The notes beneath the pieces are model-generated. The model saw only the letters and a program-made list of their open reading frames with translations. It made no database searches and had not been told where the DNA came from. From positions 1,541,026 to 1,605,025 of the forward strand of contig JAOWBW010000159.1 of assembly GCA_026119855.1 (NCBI GenBank): a stretch of DNA of 64,000 nt. Reading direction: 5' to 3'. The translations under genes and the position numbers were made by a program. Source of the DNA: Campanula takesimana (lineage: Eukaryota > Streptophyta > Magnoliopsida > Asterales > Campanulaceae). This document shows, piece after piece, positions 23,227 to 33,701 of this stretch. The stretch's first letter is position 1. Each line of letters starts with the position of its first letter.

Positions 23227-23241
23227 GGGCTCTGGTGCCAA
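23227..23241 (-). promoter_or_regulatory. Primer binding site of the copia element
   Basis: TGGCACCAGAGCC on the minus strand lies about two bases inside the 5' LTR. It matches the complement of initiator-Met tRNA (usual copia PBS TGGTATCAGAGCC) at all but two positions, both T-to-C. Confidence 0.75.
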
Positions 23242-23242
23242 T

Positions 23243-24216
23243 TGAAATTGTTTGTCAATGACTTTCTGAGAACAGATGTTACCTCAAGTGTTAAGCAACA
23301 CCCCAGGTAACACTCCAGACGGACAGAAAATACACACACAAAAATAGTAGAGTTTTTGCAGCGGAAAATAAATAGCACAAGAGAAATATTTTTCTCAAGT
23401 TATATAAATATAACTTGAGATGCCTAGATGGCGAAAACCTTATAATCAACATCAATTACAAAGTTTAAAATGGTTCCCTATACAAACTATGATATACTCT
23501 CTATGGAACCAAAGTAAGAACAAAGTACAAGATTCTATCCTAACCAAAACTCACTCAAACCCGAAGTATTTGAGTGATAAAAGAGTGTATGGAAGAAAGA
23601 ATCTCAAAAGGAGCCAAGAGTACTTTGGTCTTTTTGTGCTATGGATGTGTGTATAAAATTGGCTTATCTTCAATCTTCATCCAAGCATCTATTTATAGCC
23701 AACCAAAACTTGGAGGCTACACAAATAACAGTCTTGGGCTGTTTGTGATCATGTGAGAAGAGTGGGGAGAGTGAGTGGGCTTGATCTCCACTTTTTGTGC
23801 GAAGACTTGGTCTTCCTCCCATGATTTTCTCAACCGCAAGCTTGATCCCCAAGTCCTAGCTTCACCGTGTTGTACTCCAAGCTTCCAATGCCTTGTACAT
23901 CTTCAATTAATCAGCAACTAACATTGGACTTGGTCTTCTTCACATTTACCATATTTAACACATGTTAAATATGTTTGTTATTCCCTCTTTTACTTGGCAT
24001 TTATGAATAACTCTTCAACAATTTATTCTTCACCTTTTTAACTCCATAAACCAACTTTATTATTACCTGAAATATGGACCAACATCTTGAAAATAATATT
24101 AGGACATTAGTGTAAAAAATTACATTAGAAAGAAATATCAAATTACAAAGAATTTCGTCACAGCACTCAGACTGTCAGTGGCAACATCTGAGGTAACACC
24201 TCTGTCTGCACTAACA
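23243..24216 (-). repeat. 5' LTR (in element orientation), full length 974 bp
   Basis: It starts TGTTAGTGCAGAC on the minus strand and ends AATTTCA before the PBS. The candidate promoter is CTATAAATA on the minus strand at 23690-23698. The 26-base hairpin seen in the other LTR recurs at 23394-23419. Confidence 0.93.
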
Positions 24217-24331
24217 CATATTAACGGCCGGATCACTTTGAGCACATGAATGGCACACCGGATAGGTACAAGAGATCTGGTCTCATTAATCAGAGACTAC
24301 TGACTAGCAAATACTGTTGTTTGCCCAAGTA

Positions 24332-24624
24332 CTTCCTCCATCCCATAAAAATTCACACTTTTCTTTTTTAGTCATCCCATTATAAATGCCGCAATTCTAA
24401 ATTGAAAAAATTGTCTTAGTGCAATTTTTCATTGTACAAAATGAGCAATCATGTAAAGCACGTTATTCAAAAACATTGACAGGTCAAATGAGACATTTAT
24501 TATGTGACTGAGAGCAGGAGAGAGTAAATAATTATTTGATATCTTATCAATTACTTAATTATGTTCATTTTTGTTCTTGATCATGAATAAAATGGATATT
24601 CATTTTGATACACCGACGGAGGAG
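24332..24624. mobile_element. Stowaway-type MITE
   Basis: Ends TTCCTCCATCCCATAAAA / ACCGACGGAGGAG flanked by TA. Its last 18 bases form the start of the 151-base block repeated at 25381. Confidence 0.75.
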
Positions 24625-24757
24625 TAATATCTCAAGCATAACAAACAAAATTTAATCAGTATTCCAACAACAATTTATTCATAACATCATTATGATTTAC
24701 GATATCAGTCTTACTAATTCATAACTATTTGATTGAATATGCTATAATGTTAGTACA
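24607..24757. repeat. 151-bp direct repeat, left copy
   Basis: By reading, it is identical to 25381-25531, including the tail of the Stowaway element at 24332-24624. The right copy therefore carries an orphan Stowaway end. Confidence 0.9.
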
Positions 24758-25380
24758 CTAGTATCCAAAAGCCCGTGCCAATGGCACGGGTCTGTACAAA
24801 AACAATGTCGGTACAAAATGATGATAGTATGAAAATGGGTTATAGACATGATAATAATACAATGAGTGATATTATAAACACGATGATGGTGTGGAGTATA
24901 TCTAAAATCATGTAATCCACCTTATTAATATGAACATAGATATACAAAGAACGTAAACTGAAACTCACCTTCTACACAGACTCAAGAATATCAGCAGTCC
25001 GTCTCCGCATATTTGCAATGTCAAGCCATGCGCTAGATTAAATGGTTCAAATAAAGAGTATCAATTGATTATGTACTCTGCAATTGTAAGTGCTGATAGA
25101 TACATGTAGAAGCTTTTAAATTTGAAAGACCTTTTCGTAGGGGGCTCAACCGTTATTGCTGCGGATGATGTTGAGCGGCTTTGACTCCCTCAGTCCAACT
25201 TTACAAATAGAAAAGTCAAATAAGCACCCCCTTTAAATGATACTGTATTTAACAAAATTAACAATGAAAAAAGTATTCCAAATCGTTGAAGTATCAGAGA
25301 TACAAAATAAACTTTGTGATGACATACCTGAGCAATGCGTCAATCAGTCATTGAGAACCAAATCCCTGTACCATTTTTTT
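24758..25380 (-). mobile_element. Helitron-like insert between two 151-bp repeats
   Basis: The left edge on the minus strand is a Helitron 3' end: hairpin CCCGTGC-cattg-GCACGGG (24772-24790), then ..CTAG (24758-24761), followed by host T. The right edge is a T7 run (25374-25380), and no convincing 5' TC end was identified. Inside, the minus strand around 24983-25060 has an exon-like piece with a donor-like AAG|GTGAGT, suggesting captured gene sequence. Confidence 0.6.
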
Positions 25381-25531
25381 GATACACCGACGGAGGAGTA
25401 ATATCTCAAGCATAACAAACAAAATTTAATCAGTATTCCAACAACAATTTATTCATAACATCATTATGATTTACGATATCAGTCTTACTAATTCATAACT
25501 ATTTGATTGAATATGCTATAATGTTAGTACA
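25381..25531. repeat. 151-bp direct repeat, right copy
   Basis: Perfect duplicate of 24607-24757. After it the sequence 'tgatataatgtgatac' continues what I take to be the original host DNA. Confidence 0.9.
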
Positions 25532-25572
25532 TGATATAATGTGATACATAAAAGTGGTAAGAGTATATTATA

Positions 25573-25829
25573 CTCCACCTGTCCCAGAAAGATAGTCTTA
25601 TTTTGACTTTTTATGGTTAACAAAAATAAACTTTAACCAAACATTGGTGTCAATTTAATTATCACAATGAAATTCTAAAAATTGTTATTGATAAACCACT
25701 TAATGATTTATCAATTACCAATTTTAGAATTTCACTAGAATGATTAGATTGACACTAATGTTTGGTCAAAGTTTATTTTTATTAACCATAAAAAATCAAA
25801 ATATGACTATCTTTCTAGGACATGTGGAG
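25573..25829. mobile_element. Stowaway-type MITE
   Basis: Ends CTCCACCTGTCCCAGAAAGA / TCTTTCTAGGACATGTGGAG flanked by TA. The inner arms around 'tttggtcaaagtttatttttattaacc' are also inverted. Confidence 0.8.
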
Positions 25830-25926
25830 TATTACTGATACTCCTTAAGTTTAAATGATAAACGCGCATCCGACGCTTCTTGGAGTAGCTAGCTAGCTGA
25901 GCTTACTCTAGGAGCTAGAACCCTTT

Positions 25927-26097
25927 GAGTCGAGATCTCCTGTACCACTTTTGTGTGCCACTCCATGTACCAATTATAATCTAACCGTTCACATTTTTGC
26001 ATAATATTACAATAATACCACTCTTAATAATTGTGGGCCATTAGATCACTTGTGGCACATGAAGTGGCACACAAAGTGGTACAGAGGATTTGGACTC
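25927..26097. mobile_element. Mutator-type MITE, GTACCAC family, copy 4
   Basis: 171 bp. Ends GAGTCGAGATCTCCTGTACC / GGTACAGAGGATTTGGACTC; 9-base duplication GAACCCTTT / GAACCCTCT (8 of 9). Confidence 0.85.
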
Positions 26098-26179
26098 GAA
26101 CCCTCTATGTAATTGTTCTTAGAGTAGTGACCATAATTTCAATGGTGGATCAAGAATGGAACACGTATGTATGTATGTA

Positions 26180-26445
26180 CTCCCTCCGTCCCATTTCAAA
26201 TTGTAAAATTTGTCATTTTGGATATCCCAACTAAAATTGCAAAATCTTTAAATGGAAAGTTTTTAATACTTTTTAATTAGTGGGTCCCACTTCTCATACT
26301 CACATCAACTAACCAACTTACTATTCCCTACCCCACTTTCTCTCTCCTACCCAACTATCTACACTCACAACACATCACCTTTTTTACTTTTTTCTTAATT
26401 CCCGTGTACACTTAGTATTTGCAATTTAAAATGAGACGGATGGAG
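26180..26445. mobile_element. Stowaway-type MITE
   Basis: Ends CTCCCTCCGTCCCATTTCAA / AAATGAGACGGATGGAG with TA flanks. Confidence 0.85.
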
Positions 26446-26658
26446 TATGTAATATGTACTCCAAATAATTTAACGTAGAAATGAATTGTAAAGTGCAATA
26501 CAAACGCTCGACCTGTCTATGCATCCATCAAAGTATCGACAGAACTTGTCAAACTTCAAACTCAGCATGGAGTTAGAGTATGACTTCTGGGCTTTGAAAT
26601 GCGACCAGAACCTCTAATTAATAATTGACATTTAGAATCATAGGGGCCACTGATATAT

Positions 26659-26881
26659 TCTCATCCGTCCCATACTTATTGCTACTAAATAAAATGTACG
26701 GGGATTAAGAAAAATACGTTGGAAAAGTAAGTGTTGTGAGTGAGTAGGAGAGAGAAAATAAGTTATTAAATAGTTGCTGTGAGTGGGTAGGAGAGAGAAA
26801 ATCGAGCATTTTATGTAAATAGCAATAAGTATGAGACGTCCAAAACGGAAATAAGTAGCGATAAGTTTGAGACGCAGTGAG
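26659..26881. mobile_element. Stowaway-like MITE
   Basis: Ends TCTCATCCGTCCCATACTTA / TAAGTTTGAGACGCAGTGAG with T/A-rich flanks. The ends are somewhat degraded. Confidence 0.65.
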
Positions 26882-27064
26882 TATATGTGTGTGTGTATAA
26901 CTATGCATAGCTATATACTCCTTCCGTCTCATCTGAAATAGGACGTTTTATCATTTTGGGTGTCCCACCCGAAATAAGATATCCAAAATAGAAAGTTTTT
27001 ATTTTTTTATTAATGAGACACACTTGTCATACTCAACAACTTTTCATTATTATTCCCTACTCAT

Positions 27065-27533
27065 TAAGGGTGTAAATGGTTCGGTTTGGTTCGGTCTCGG
27101 CCATTTTAGAGACCGAACCATTAGTCATCGGTTTGGGAAAATTTCAAACCGAACCGAACCACGAAAAAGTTCAAACCGAACTGAACCAAATCAAACCGCC
27201 ATGGTTTGGTTCGGTTTGGTTCAGAGCGCGGTTCAGTAATGTGGTTCAGACTGCGATTTAGATCGTGGTTCAGACCGTAGTCTAGACCATAGTTTAGATA
27301 ATGGTTCAAACCACCATTCAAACCTAGGTGCATATGACGGTTCAAATCATGGTTTAGACTTTGTTCAAAAGAGAAAATATGGAGGAAGAATAATATTTAA
27401 CAAATAAAGAAGGCGAATGAAGTCAACACACTACAGAATTTTGTTAACTATATGCCTCAACAAATATAACACGTGATGAAATGAATATTGAATAAGATAC
27501 AAAACGAGATTTAAGAATAGTCTAATGTAATGT

Positions 27534-27569
<36 letters not shown>

Positions 27570-27850
27570 TTCAAAGGTGGATGTTACTTAACATACAAAT
27601 ATATGACTAATATATGCGGTCTGACGGTTTGGTCTGGTGGTCTGGTCTGATGGTTCGGTTTGGCGGTTCCGTCTCGTGGTTTGGTCTGGTTTGGTTTGAA
27701 GAGGTCAGACCACAAACCAAACCGAACCACGCGGTTTAATAATTTTTGAGACCGAACTGAACCACTCGTGCTTGAAAACCGAACCAGACCGTATAGTTTG
27801 GTTCGGTTCGGTCCCAAACCATGGTCTGGACCGAACCACTGATACCCCTA
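27065..27850. mobile_element. hAT-type non-autonomous element rich in GGTTCGGTTTGG
   Basis: The ends TAAGGGTGTAAATGGTTCGG and its near complement at 27850 are flanked by CTACTCAT (27057-27064) and CTACCCAT (27851-27858), an 8-base duplication with one mismatch. Both ends are made of GGTTCGGTTTGG-type repeats. The middle holds a poly-T run (27537-27564). There is no transposase. Confidence 0.8.
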
Positions 27851-27935
27851 CTACCCATGTTTTCTCTAATTCATACTCACAACACAACACCTGCTTTTCC
27901 AACCACTTTTTACAATAAAAGATTATTATTCTTTA

Positions 27936-28106
27936 GGATAATGATATGTATAGTGAAAACTCAAAGGGAAAACTCATAGCGAAACTCTGTAATCCGTTGG
28001 ATTGTAATAAATCTTTGTGGACCCCACTGCTAAAAACCCATCCAAAGGATTATAGTGTTTCACTATAAGTTTTCCCTTTGAGTTTTCACTATGTGTATCA
28101 TTGTCC
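27936..28106. mobile_element. Mutator-type MITE, 171 bp
   Basis: Near-perfect inverted ends (GGATAATGATATGTATAGTG... / ...CACTATGTGTATCATTGTCC), about 48 bases each, between exact 9-base duplications TATTCTTTA (27927-27935; 28107-28115). Confidence 0.88.
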
Positions 28107-28165
28107 TATTCTTTAATCCCCGTGTATCAGGGCCAAAAATCTTATTTTGGGTGGGAAGGAGGGAG

Positions 28166-28406
28166 TATATATGGATTTTTGGGTTGAACACGGGGATTAA
28201 GGAAAAAATGTTAGTGTGGAGTAGGTGTTGAGAGTATAAAAAGTGAAATAGGAGAGAGAAAGTGGGGTAGAGAATAATGAGTGGAAAGTTGTTGTGAGTG
28301 TGAATGTGGGTCCCATTAAATAAAACACTTCTATTTTTGGGTTGTCCTATTTCGAATGGGACACCCAAAATAGAAATTTGTCATAATTCGAGTGGGACGG
28401 AGGGAG
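28166..28406. mobile_element. Stowaway-type MITE, left end missing
   Basis: The right end GAGTGGGACGGAGGGAG matches 62503-62753 through most of its length, but the left 25 bases are absent. It abuts the right end of the previous Stowaway. Confidence 0.7.
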
Positions 28407-28410
28407 TATA

Positions 28411-28413
28411 TAT

Positions 28414-28502
<89 letters not shown>
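28411..28502. repeat. Compound microsatellite (TG)n(TA)n(GA)n
   Basis: About 20 TG units, about 8 TA units and about 14 GA units follow one another directly. Confidence 0.95.
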
Positions 28503-28949
28503 TCTAACCTGGTGCGCATTCTCCTGCACGTTTTCAAATCTATTCAGCATTTGGGTTGACTTTCTTGACAGTCTAGACTGCACTTATTTTCTGCAATAAT
28601 CAGATTCGAGACTTTATAATTATGGGAAACAGAAACATTTGAACGTTCGAAACAAAGAGAAACACTTTGCTGCTGGAACACAGTTCTATCCAAGAAGAAA
28701 TAATCTATAATACAGTAACTATCTAAAAGAAATAATCTCAATACACGAATTAAAGCTCATAGCTAAATATTCAAATGAAAGCTTAAACAACAGTTTGAGA
28801 AGGATATCATCAACTTCCGAACAGCAAATGTTATCCAAAATGAGGTTACAAAAATAGCTGATTGGCGAGTGAATATATTTCTACAAAGGATATACTTGTT
28901 CACATCAATTGACAGTAGGACAAAAGTAAACGGGTCCATTAATTTAGTA
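28503..28949. other. Intergenic, IspF downstream
   Basis: No gene or element recognised. Confidence 0.4.
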
Positions 28950-29079
28950 CTCCCTCCGTCTCAAAATGATCTTCACATTTGCTTCAATAGCAATGTTGTG
29001 TTTTAAGCCCAAATTATAGAAATGAGAAGAACTTTTCGGGACAATGATAAATGAGAAGATCATTTAAGGACAGAGGGAG
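28950..29079. mobile_element. Short Stowaway-type MITE at the IspF 3' end
   Basis: 130 bp with ends CTCCCTCCGTCTCAAAATGA / AAGGACAGAGGGAG and TA flanks. It lies 66 bases after the IspF stop, so it is probably in the 3' UTR. The same subfamily is at 49448 and 53566. Confidence 0.8.
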
Positions 29080-29144
29080 TAGTATACAGTAGTGTAGCTC
29101 AGGTACATTTTTACACTTGCAACAGTAAATGAGTTTCCTGTTTT

Positions 29145-32100
29145 CTACTTCCTCATCAGGAGAACGACAGTGTGAGCCGCAATACTCCTGTTTTCTCCAA
29201 GGCTGTCAACTTTTTCGTGAGTTTTCGCTTTTAGGTTCACAACAGATGGGTCCGCACCAAGGAGATGAGACAAATTTGCTCTAATTGTCTCTTTATGAGG
29301 GCTTAACTTTGGTCTTTGAAGAATCAAAGTGGCGTCCAAGTTACCCAACTCATAGCCCGCTTCATGCATCAGTTTCACCTGATAATAAGCACGGTAGAGA
29401 GGGAGGGTCAGATGAATATTACAAATTGAAGCTATTCTTTCTTTTCCGCAAGATCCCAAAGAAACAACAATGAATAGAGTACCTACAATTGTATTAAGAA
29501 ATCAAGAATTTTGTAACTGATAAAAAACTTGAGGCCAAACTCCGTTTTCATCCATTGTACTTTTAAGTGTGTTTCATTTTTACCATTATACTTTTTTTCT
29601 TTCAAAAATACCATTGTACTATGGGAAACATGTCATTTTAACCCCAAAATCGCTGATTAAGGTGCGGATTAGCGGCGGATTTAGCCACGAATTTGGGGTC
29701 AAAATGATACATTTTCCAAACTACAATGGTATTTTTGGAAGAAAAAAAGTATAATGGTAAAAGTGAAACATCATCTAAAGTACAATGGATGAAAATGGAC
29801 TTTGCCCAAAACTTAATTAGGAACCTAACAGATGAAGTACTAGTGCTTTACATACGAATAAAATGAAAGCCCACTTCAGAAACAAAGGAAACGCACGTCA
29901 ATTAGTTGACACTCGCCAATGTAAGTTAGTGGGCCAAAGAATTTAAGCACGATTGCATGTTCAAAGCTATGCCAGATGGGCCTGAATATCTAATTGTCTA
30001 AGACTCAAGCTCGATGTGTACAAGCTTTAAGAGCCCATGGAATCCTCTGAAATACTGGATCATAGTTGGATTATTCAGGGGCTGGCTAATTAGCTGACAA
30101 AGGGCAAAGCAAAGTCTAACCTGAACAAATTGACCAGATCTAGTTAATCAAGCACTCTCACATCTTTACACCCCTATGTAAGAGTAAGGCATGTACCGTG
30201 TGCAGCTGAAAAAGAAGGTATGAAATTATATGTATTCAGCTTTATCCAAATAGTCTCAGTCTAAAGTTTTTTTTCTTTCACCATTTACCACCCTTTTTTC
30301 TCTCAGCCATGGCGGAGATGGGAGGGTCACATTCAGGTTGTATTTTGCTAGTTATCCCAGCCTTGTTAACCATGTCAAAGCACCATTAACAGCACAGTTC
30401 TTCTCTAATCCACCAACCATCAAATTTGTTTATGCCGATGAATCCTTCCAAAAATTTACCCTGACCAAGTTGAGGATTGGCACACTGCTTGTAGTTCTCA
30501 TAAGAGGTAAATACCATCATAATCCATCGCATAAGATTTTTTTTTTTTTTTTTTTATAGGACCATCCTGCATAAGATAGAGCATAATTCTCGGTTACTTG
30601 TTTTTATTAACTCCAAAAACTTGGGAAGACATCAACCCAGGATGTCACTAATACATATATCCAGTCCTGATCTTGGTTTGGTTTCACGACGGCAGGGAAG
30701 ACCAAGTTTTAATTCAAGGTAGACATTCTCCGCACCACATTCAACCCCTGCACTAAGCTTTAAGGTCACATATGCGAAATTTCACCCAACCAAATCCCGT
30801 TCCATGACTAACATCATATCCCTCTAGGTTGATAGGTGATCAAGGATGATATTATTGTTCATCTAGGAGTACTTCTTGATGACCTAGCTTAATTGTCGGT
30901 TCAAAATGTTGTTTACTAATTCCAAAATTTTGAGTACAATGATATGTGCATTGTTTCAAGACTTATAGTTCCAAAGTTTCTCTGAATCTCCTAGTTCCGC
31001 ATTAACGGGAATTTAATACCATCGGCAAGAAAAATTGTCATCACAAAACATCAATATCCAACAGATAGGAAAAAGTTTTATGTGAATGGGGTCAAACTAG
31101 GTCGATTTGCCTAAGATGCATGCCTCAAAGGATAAATATTTGAAAGTGATAACTTCATACATATAATATAAAACAAGTAAAATGTCGAACAATCATAGGA
31201 CGGAATCTTACAGCTTCTTTAATGAAGACAGATGAAGCTGCCCCCTTCCATTTAGGGTCGGAGTCCGGGAAGATTTGTCCAATGTCAGGAAGACCCAGAG
31301 CACCCAAAATTGCATCAACAACACAATGAAGTAAAACATCACCTAAAAATCACAATCAATCAACAAACACAACTTCAGTTATATATGTGCATCAGATAAA
31401 ACAGATGCAGAGCATTAGCATTTTTAGTTTATCTTCATTTTATTTTCTAAGTTAATCGAATAAGGGTTGCTTATGTCAAACCATAAAAAAACTAATCTTA
31501 ACTCGATGTTCCCAGTTCTGACAACTTTCTGTTACCTACATGAATCTTTTCCTCATCCATTCAGTTCAATTCAAGCACGATCTCTGAGAAACAACAGGCT
31601 CCTACTTTACTTGATAGTATACTGTATACTCCCTCTGTTCCACCACAAAGCAAGACCAATTTTCTGGGCACAGAGACTAAAAAAAAGGAGTATAATATTA
31701 ATAGTGGAGGAGGGGTTGTGATGTGAGTATGAAATGTAAAGTAGGAGAGAGAATGAGTGGTAGGAATAGTAAATGGATAGTTGTTGTGAGTATGACTAGT
31801 GAGTCCCATTGAATAAACAATTATTAAAACTTTGTCATTTTAAGCCGTCTCACTTGTGGTGGGACGGAGGGAGTAAATTGCTTATGTTGCCAGTCAAACC
31901 ATCTCTAAGTATGTATCTACCAGCTCATGTCCTATTAGCCACTGCCTCGTCTACATATCCACTTTTGAATTCTCAGTTTCTAATTTCACCACAAGTCTCT
32001 TTTAACATTATTATCCCCACCACTCATTCTTTCCCCAGTCATTTTGTGATTGGCTAGCTGTTGTCTCAAGAAACCTGGCCTAAGAGTCGTCCAATAAAAA

Positions 32101-33184
32101 AACGTTTCAAACTTACCGATAATTTTTGTGCCTAGTTCATGTATGCCACTGCTCCTCCAAATTCTCCACTTTGATTTGATTACTCATTCCGTTCCAAAAA
32201 GGGTCTATCTGACTGACGAAAAACAATCGTAACATTACATTCGACGCCGCCTTCTCCAAAAGGGTTTCCATTTTCAATTTTTCAATTAAATAACGGTAGT
32301 TGATTTTCCATGCATTTTTAGTAGCACATTCATATAAACAACCTTAATAATCACATGACGAGTGCAAATTTGGACATCATATCGAGTGAGGTGACTTTGT
32401 AACCACAATTTTTAAGAATGGACACTCATTTTATGAAGCGGGAGTACATACCTAGTGTAGTACTAGTAGGGATAACTTTCTAACCTTTATTTAGCCTACA
32501 TACAAAGTATTATACCCTGCAAAACCTAGCCTCATTTAATTATTGGCCAAATTCTAGAATCATATCACTAAATTTGTTAAGATCAAACTAAAGTTTCCAA
32601 ACCAAAATTCACCCTAAATCTAATAGCGAAGTGGCCACTCTATCATAAAGTTTTTGTGGCAACTCCTTGGCCGAAATGATTAATACTCGAATAAGCAAGC
32701 TTAGCTAAACTGAATACCAGTCTATCCCTCCAACTGAAGTCTCAAACATATCATAATCATAAATCATCTAAATCTAAAGCCAAATCCAAATGTAGAAGAA
32801 AAAAGTAACCAATTAGATAAAGATCGTACCATCGGAGTGAGCTTCGCAGCCTTTCTCAAAAGGAATATCGATGCCGCCGATGATGAGAGGGTAACCTGGC
32901 TCCAGCCTATGGAGATCAAAGCCGTGCCCGACTCTAAACGGAAGCAACTTAGATGGAGTGGCAGTCGGCGTCTCCCTCTCAATTTCAACACCGTTCGCGG
33001 CCGCCGCCGCCGGCACCAGAAGCGGTACCGGTCTCCGTACGGAGCGGAGGGAGATGGAAGAGGATGAGATAGCGGTGGCGCAACCGCAAAATACGGCGGA
33101 TACTGGATGAATAGGAGAGAAAGAGCGTTGTTTAACGAGGGATTTGGTTGAGATAGAAGCGCCATAGCCGAGTGATGTCGCCAT
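29145..33184 (-). CDS. ISPF: 2-C-methyl-D-erythritol 2,4-cyclodiphosphate synthase, plastid (MECPS)
   Basis: Fifth enzyme of the plastid MEP pathway, making MEcPP from CDP-ME 2-phosphate; usually a zinc-dependent trimer. Exons: 32830-33184, 31212-31342, 29145-29378; phases fit and give 239 aa, close to the Arabidopsis length of 231. Residues 1 to about 60 are Ser/Arg-rich with few acidic residues, fitting a transit peptide. The mature part starts at FRVGHGFDLH: D90 and H92, with H124 in DVLLH, match the metal ligands. Then DAILGALGLPDIGQIFPD, LDATLILQRPK, and KTHEKVDSLGENRSIAAHT near the end. I chose the ATG at 33184 because the upstream in-frame ATG (33370) adds a Lys-rich stretch that looks like 5' UTR. 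It is on the same strand as DDA1, with 517 bases between. Confidence 0.96.
29379..31211. other. IspF intron 2 (1.8 kb)
   Basis: Holds the foldback element at about 29530-29814 and a poly-T run at 30537-30557. Nothing else is recognised. Confidence 0.6.
29530..29814. mobile_element. Foldback MITE in IspF intron 2, family unknown
   Basis: The arms of about 110-120 bases are inverted (left with 'tccattgtac', 'accattatac'; right with their complements) around a centre near 29665. I could not fix the target duplication, so the superfamily is open. Confidence 0.65.
31629..31873. mobile_element. Stowaway-type MITE (IspF intron 1)
   Basis: Ends CTCCCTCTGTTCCACCACAA / TTGTGGTGGGACGGAGGGAG with TA flanks. 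Confidence 0.85.
32183..32444. mobile_element. Decayed Stowaway-like MITE (IspF intron 1)
   Basis: Ends CTCATTCCGTTCCAAAAAGG / CATTTTATGAAGCGGGAG with TA flanks. The internal arms are also roughly inverted. Confidence 0.5.
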
Positions 33185-33701
33185 GTGAAGAGAGAGAGAT
33201 TGAGCGCTCCGGTTGATCGATTTGGGATTTCGTGTTTCGCGGGGTATATTATTCAGCCAGTAAGGCCACGCGGCAGAATTCCATTCGTGCTTGGCTTTCT
33301 TAGAAAAGAAAATGTTTTTTTTTTTTTTTTTAATCTGATGGACGAATATTCTTTTTAGCTCAATTAACATTTTAGTTCAGGATATTGACGAGAATGGAGC
33401 AGAGTTTGGTCAAACTCCTAACTCAACTTGTCAATAATTATCTTATTTATCAATATCACAAATAATATTCTTAAAAATAATGCACACAAAGCAAAGGTTG
33501 ACAAGCTGCTTCAAGTTCATATCAAAGCAGAGCTGTATATTGTTCTGCTTTTTATATGCAACATTTACAGGTTCTCTAAAACAGCAAATCCCCAACTTCC
33601 CTATTATCACGGTTCACTACAAACACACAACATCAGCCGAATATTTACAGCGGGGGTCAAGTGAATAAAAAGCTCCAAATTTTACGGGCAACAACAAAAG
33701 T

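Larger units (their letters stand above)
9944..24216 (-). mobile_element. Sirevirus-like Ty1/copia LTR retrotransposon, 14.3 kb including a nested hAT
   Basis: LTRs at 9944-10756 and 23243-24216, in TG...CA form, flanked by an exact 5-base duplication CATAT (9939-9943; 24217-24221). Read on the minus strand the order is 5' LTR, PBS, gag, pol, env-like gene, polypurine tract, 3' LTR. Two zinc knuckles, a coiled-coil stretch ending in 'LDEILNLGKP', several AGGGGGA tracts after pol and an env-like gene are traits of the Sirevirus lineage. LTRs differ at about six positions plus one 161-base deletion, so the insertion is recent. The span includes a 3674-bp hAT element, so the retrotransposon itself is about 10.6 kb. 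Confidence 0.93.
9836..24284. mobile_element. Mutator-type MITE, GTACCAC family, copy 3, split by the copia element
   Basis: Left part 9836-9943 and right part 24217-24284 (which begins with the CATAT copy). The outer ends GAGAGCAGATCTTCTGTACC and GGTACAAGAGATCTGGTCTC are inverted, and the outer 9-base duplication ATTAATCAG (9827-9835; 24285-24293) is exact. Removing the copia element and one CATAT leaves a MITE of about 170 bp like the other copies. Confidence 0.88.
26916..28165. mobile_element. Stowaway-type MITE interrupted by two other elements
   Basis: Left end CTCCTTCCGTCTCATCTGAA at 26916, right end GGGTGGGAAGGAGGGAG at 28165, with TA flanks. Removing the hAT at 27065-27850 and the Mutator MITE at 27936-28106, with one duplication each, leaves a core of about 270-280 bp, normal for the family. 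Confidence 0.75.
31343..32829. other. IspF intron 1 (1.5 kb) with two Stowaway elements
   Basis: Contains 31629-31873 (clear Stowaway) and 32183-32444 (decayed). No other feature seen. Confidence 0.6.

Noticed and set aside
27024..27345. Asn/Arg/Pro-rich frames
   Set aside because: Low-complexity translation of the GGTTCGGTTTGG repeats at the hAT end.
28331..28583. Frames with poly Ser-Leu and His-Thr
   Set aside because: Translation of the compound microsatellite.
29285..29473. Plus-strand frame over IspF exon 3
   Set aside because: Antisense shadow; the minus-strand exon has clear IspF motifs and phase.
33185..33370. Upstream ATG extending IspF by 62 codons
   Set aside because: The extension is Lys-rich, ends in a poly-A run, and would bury the expected transit peptide.
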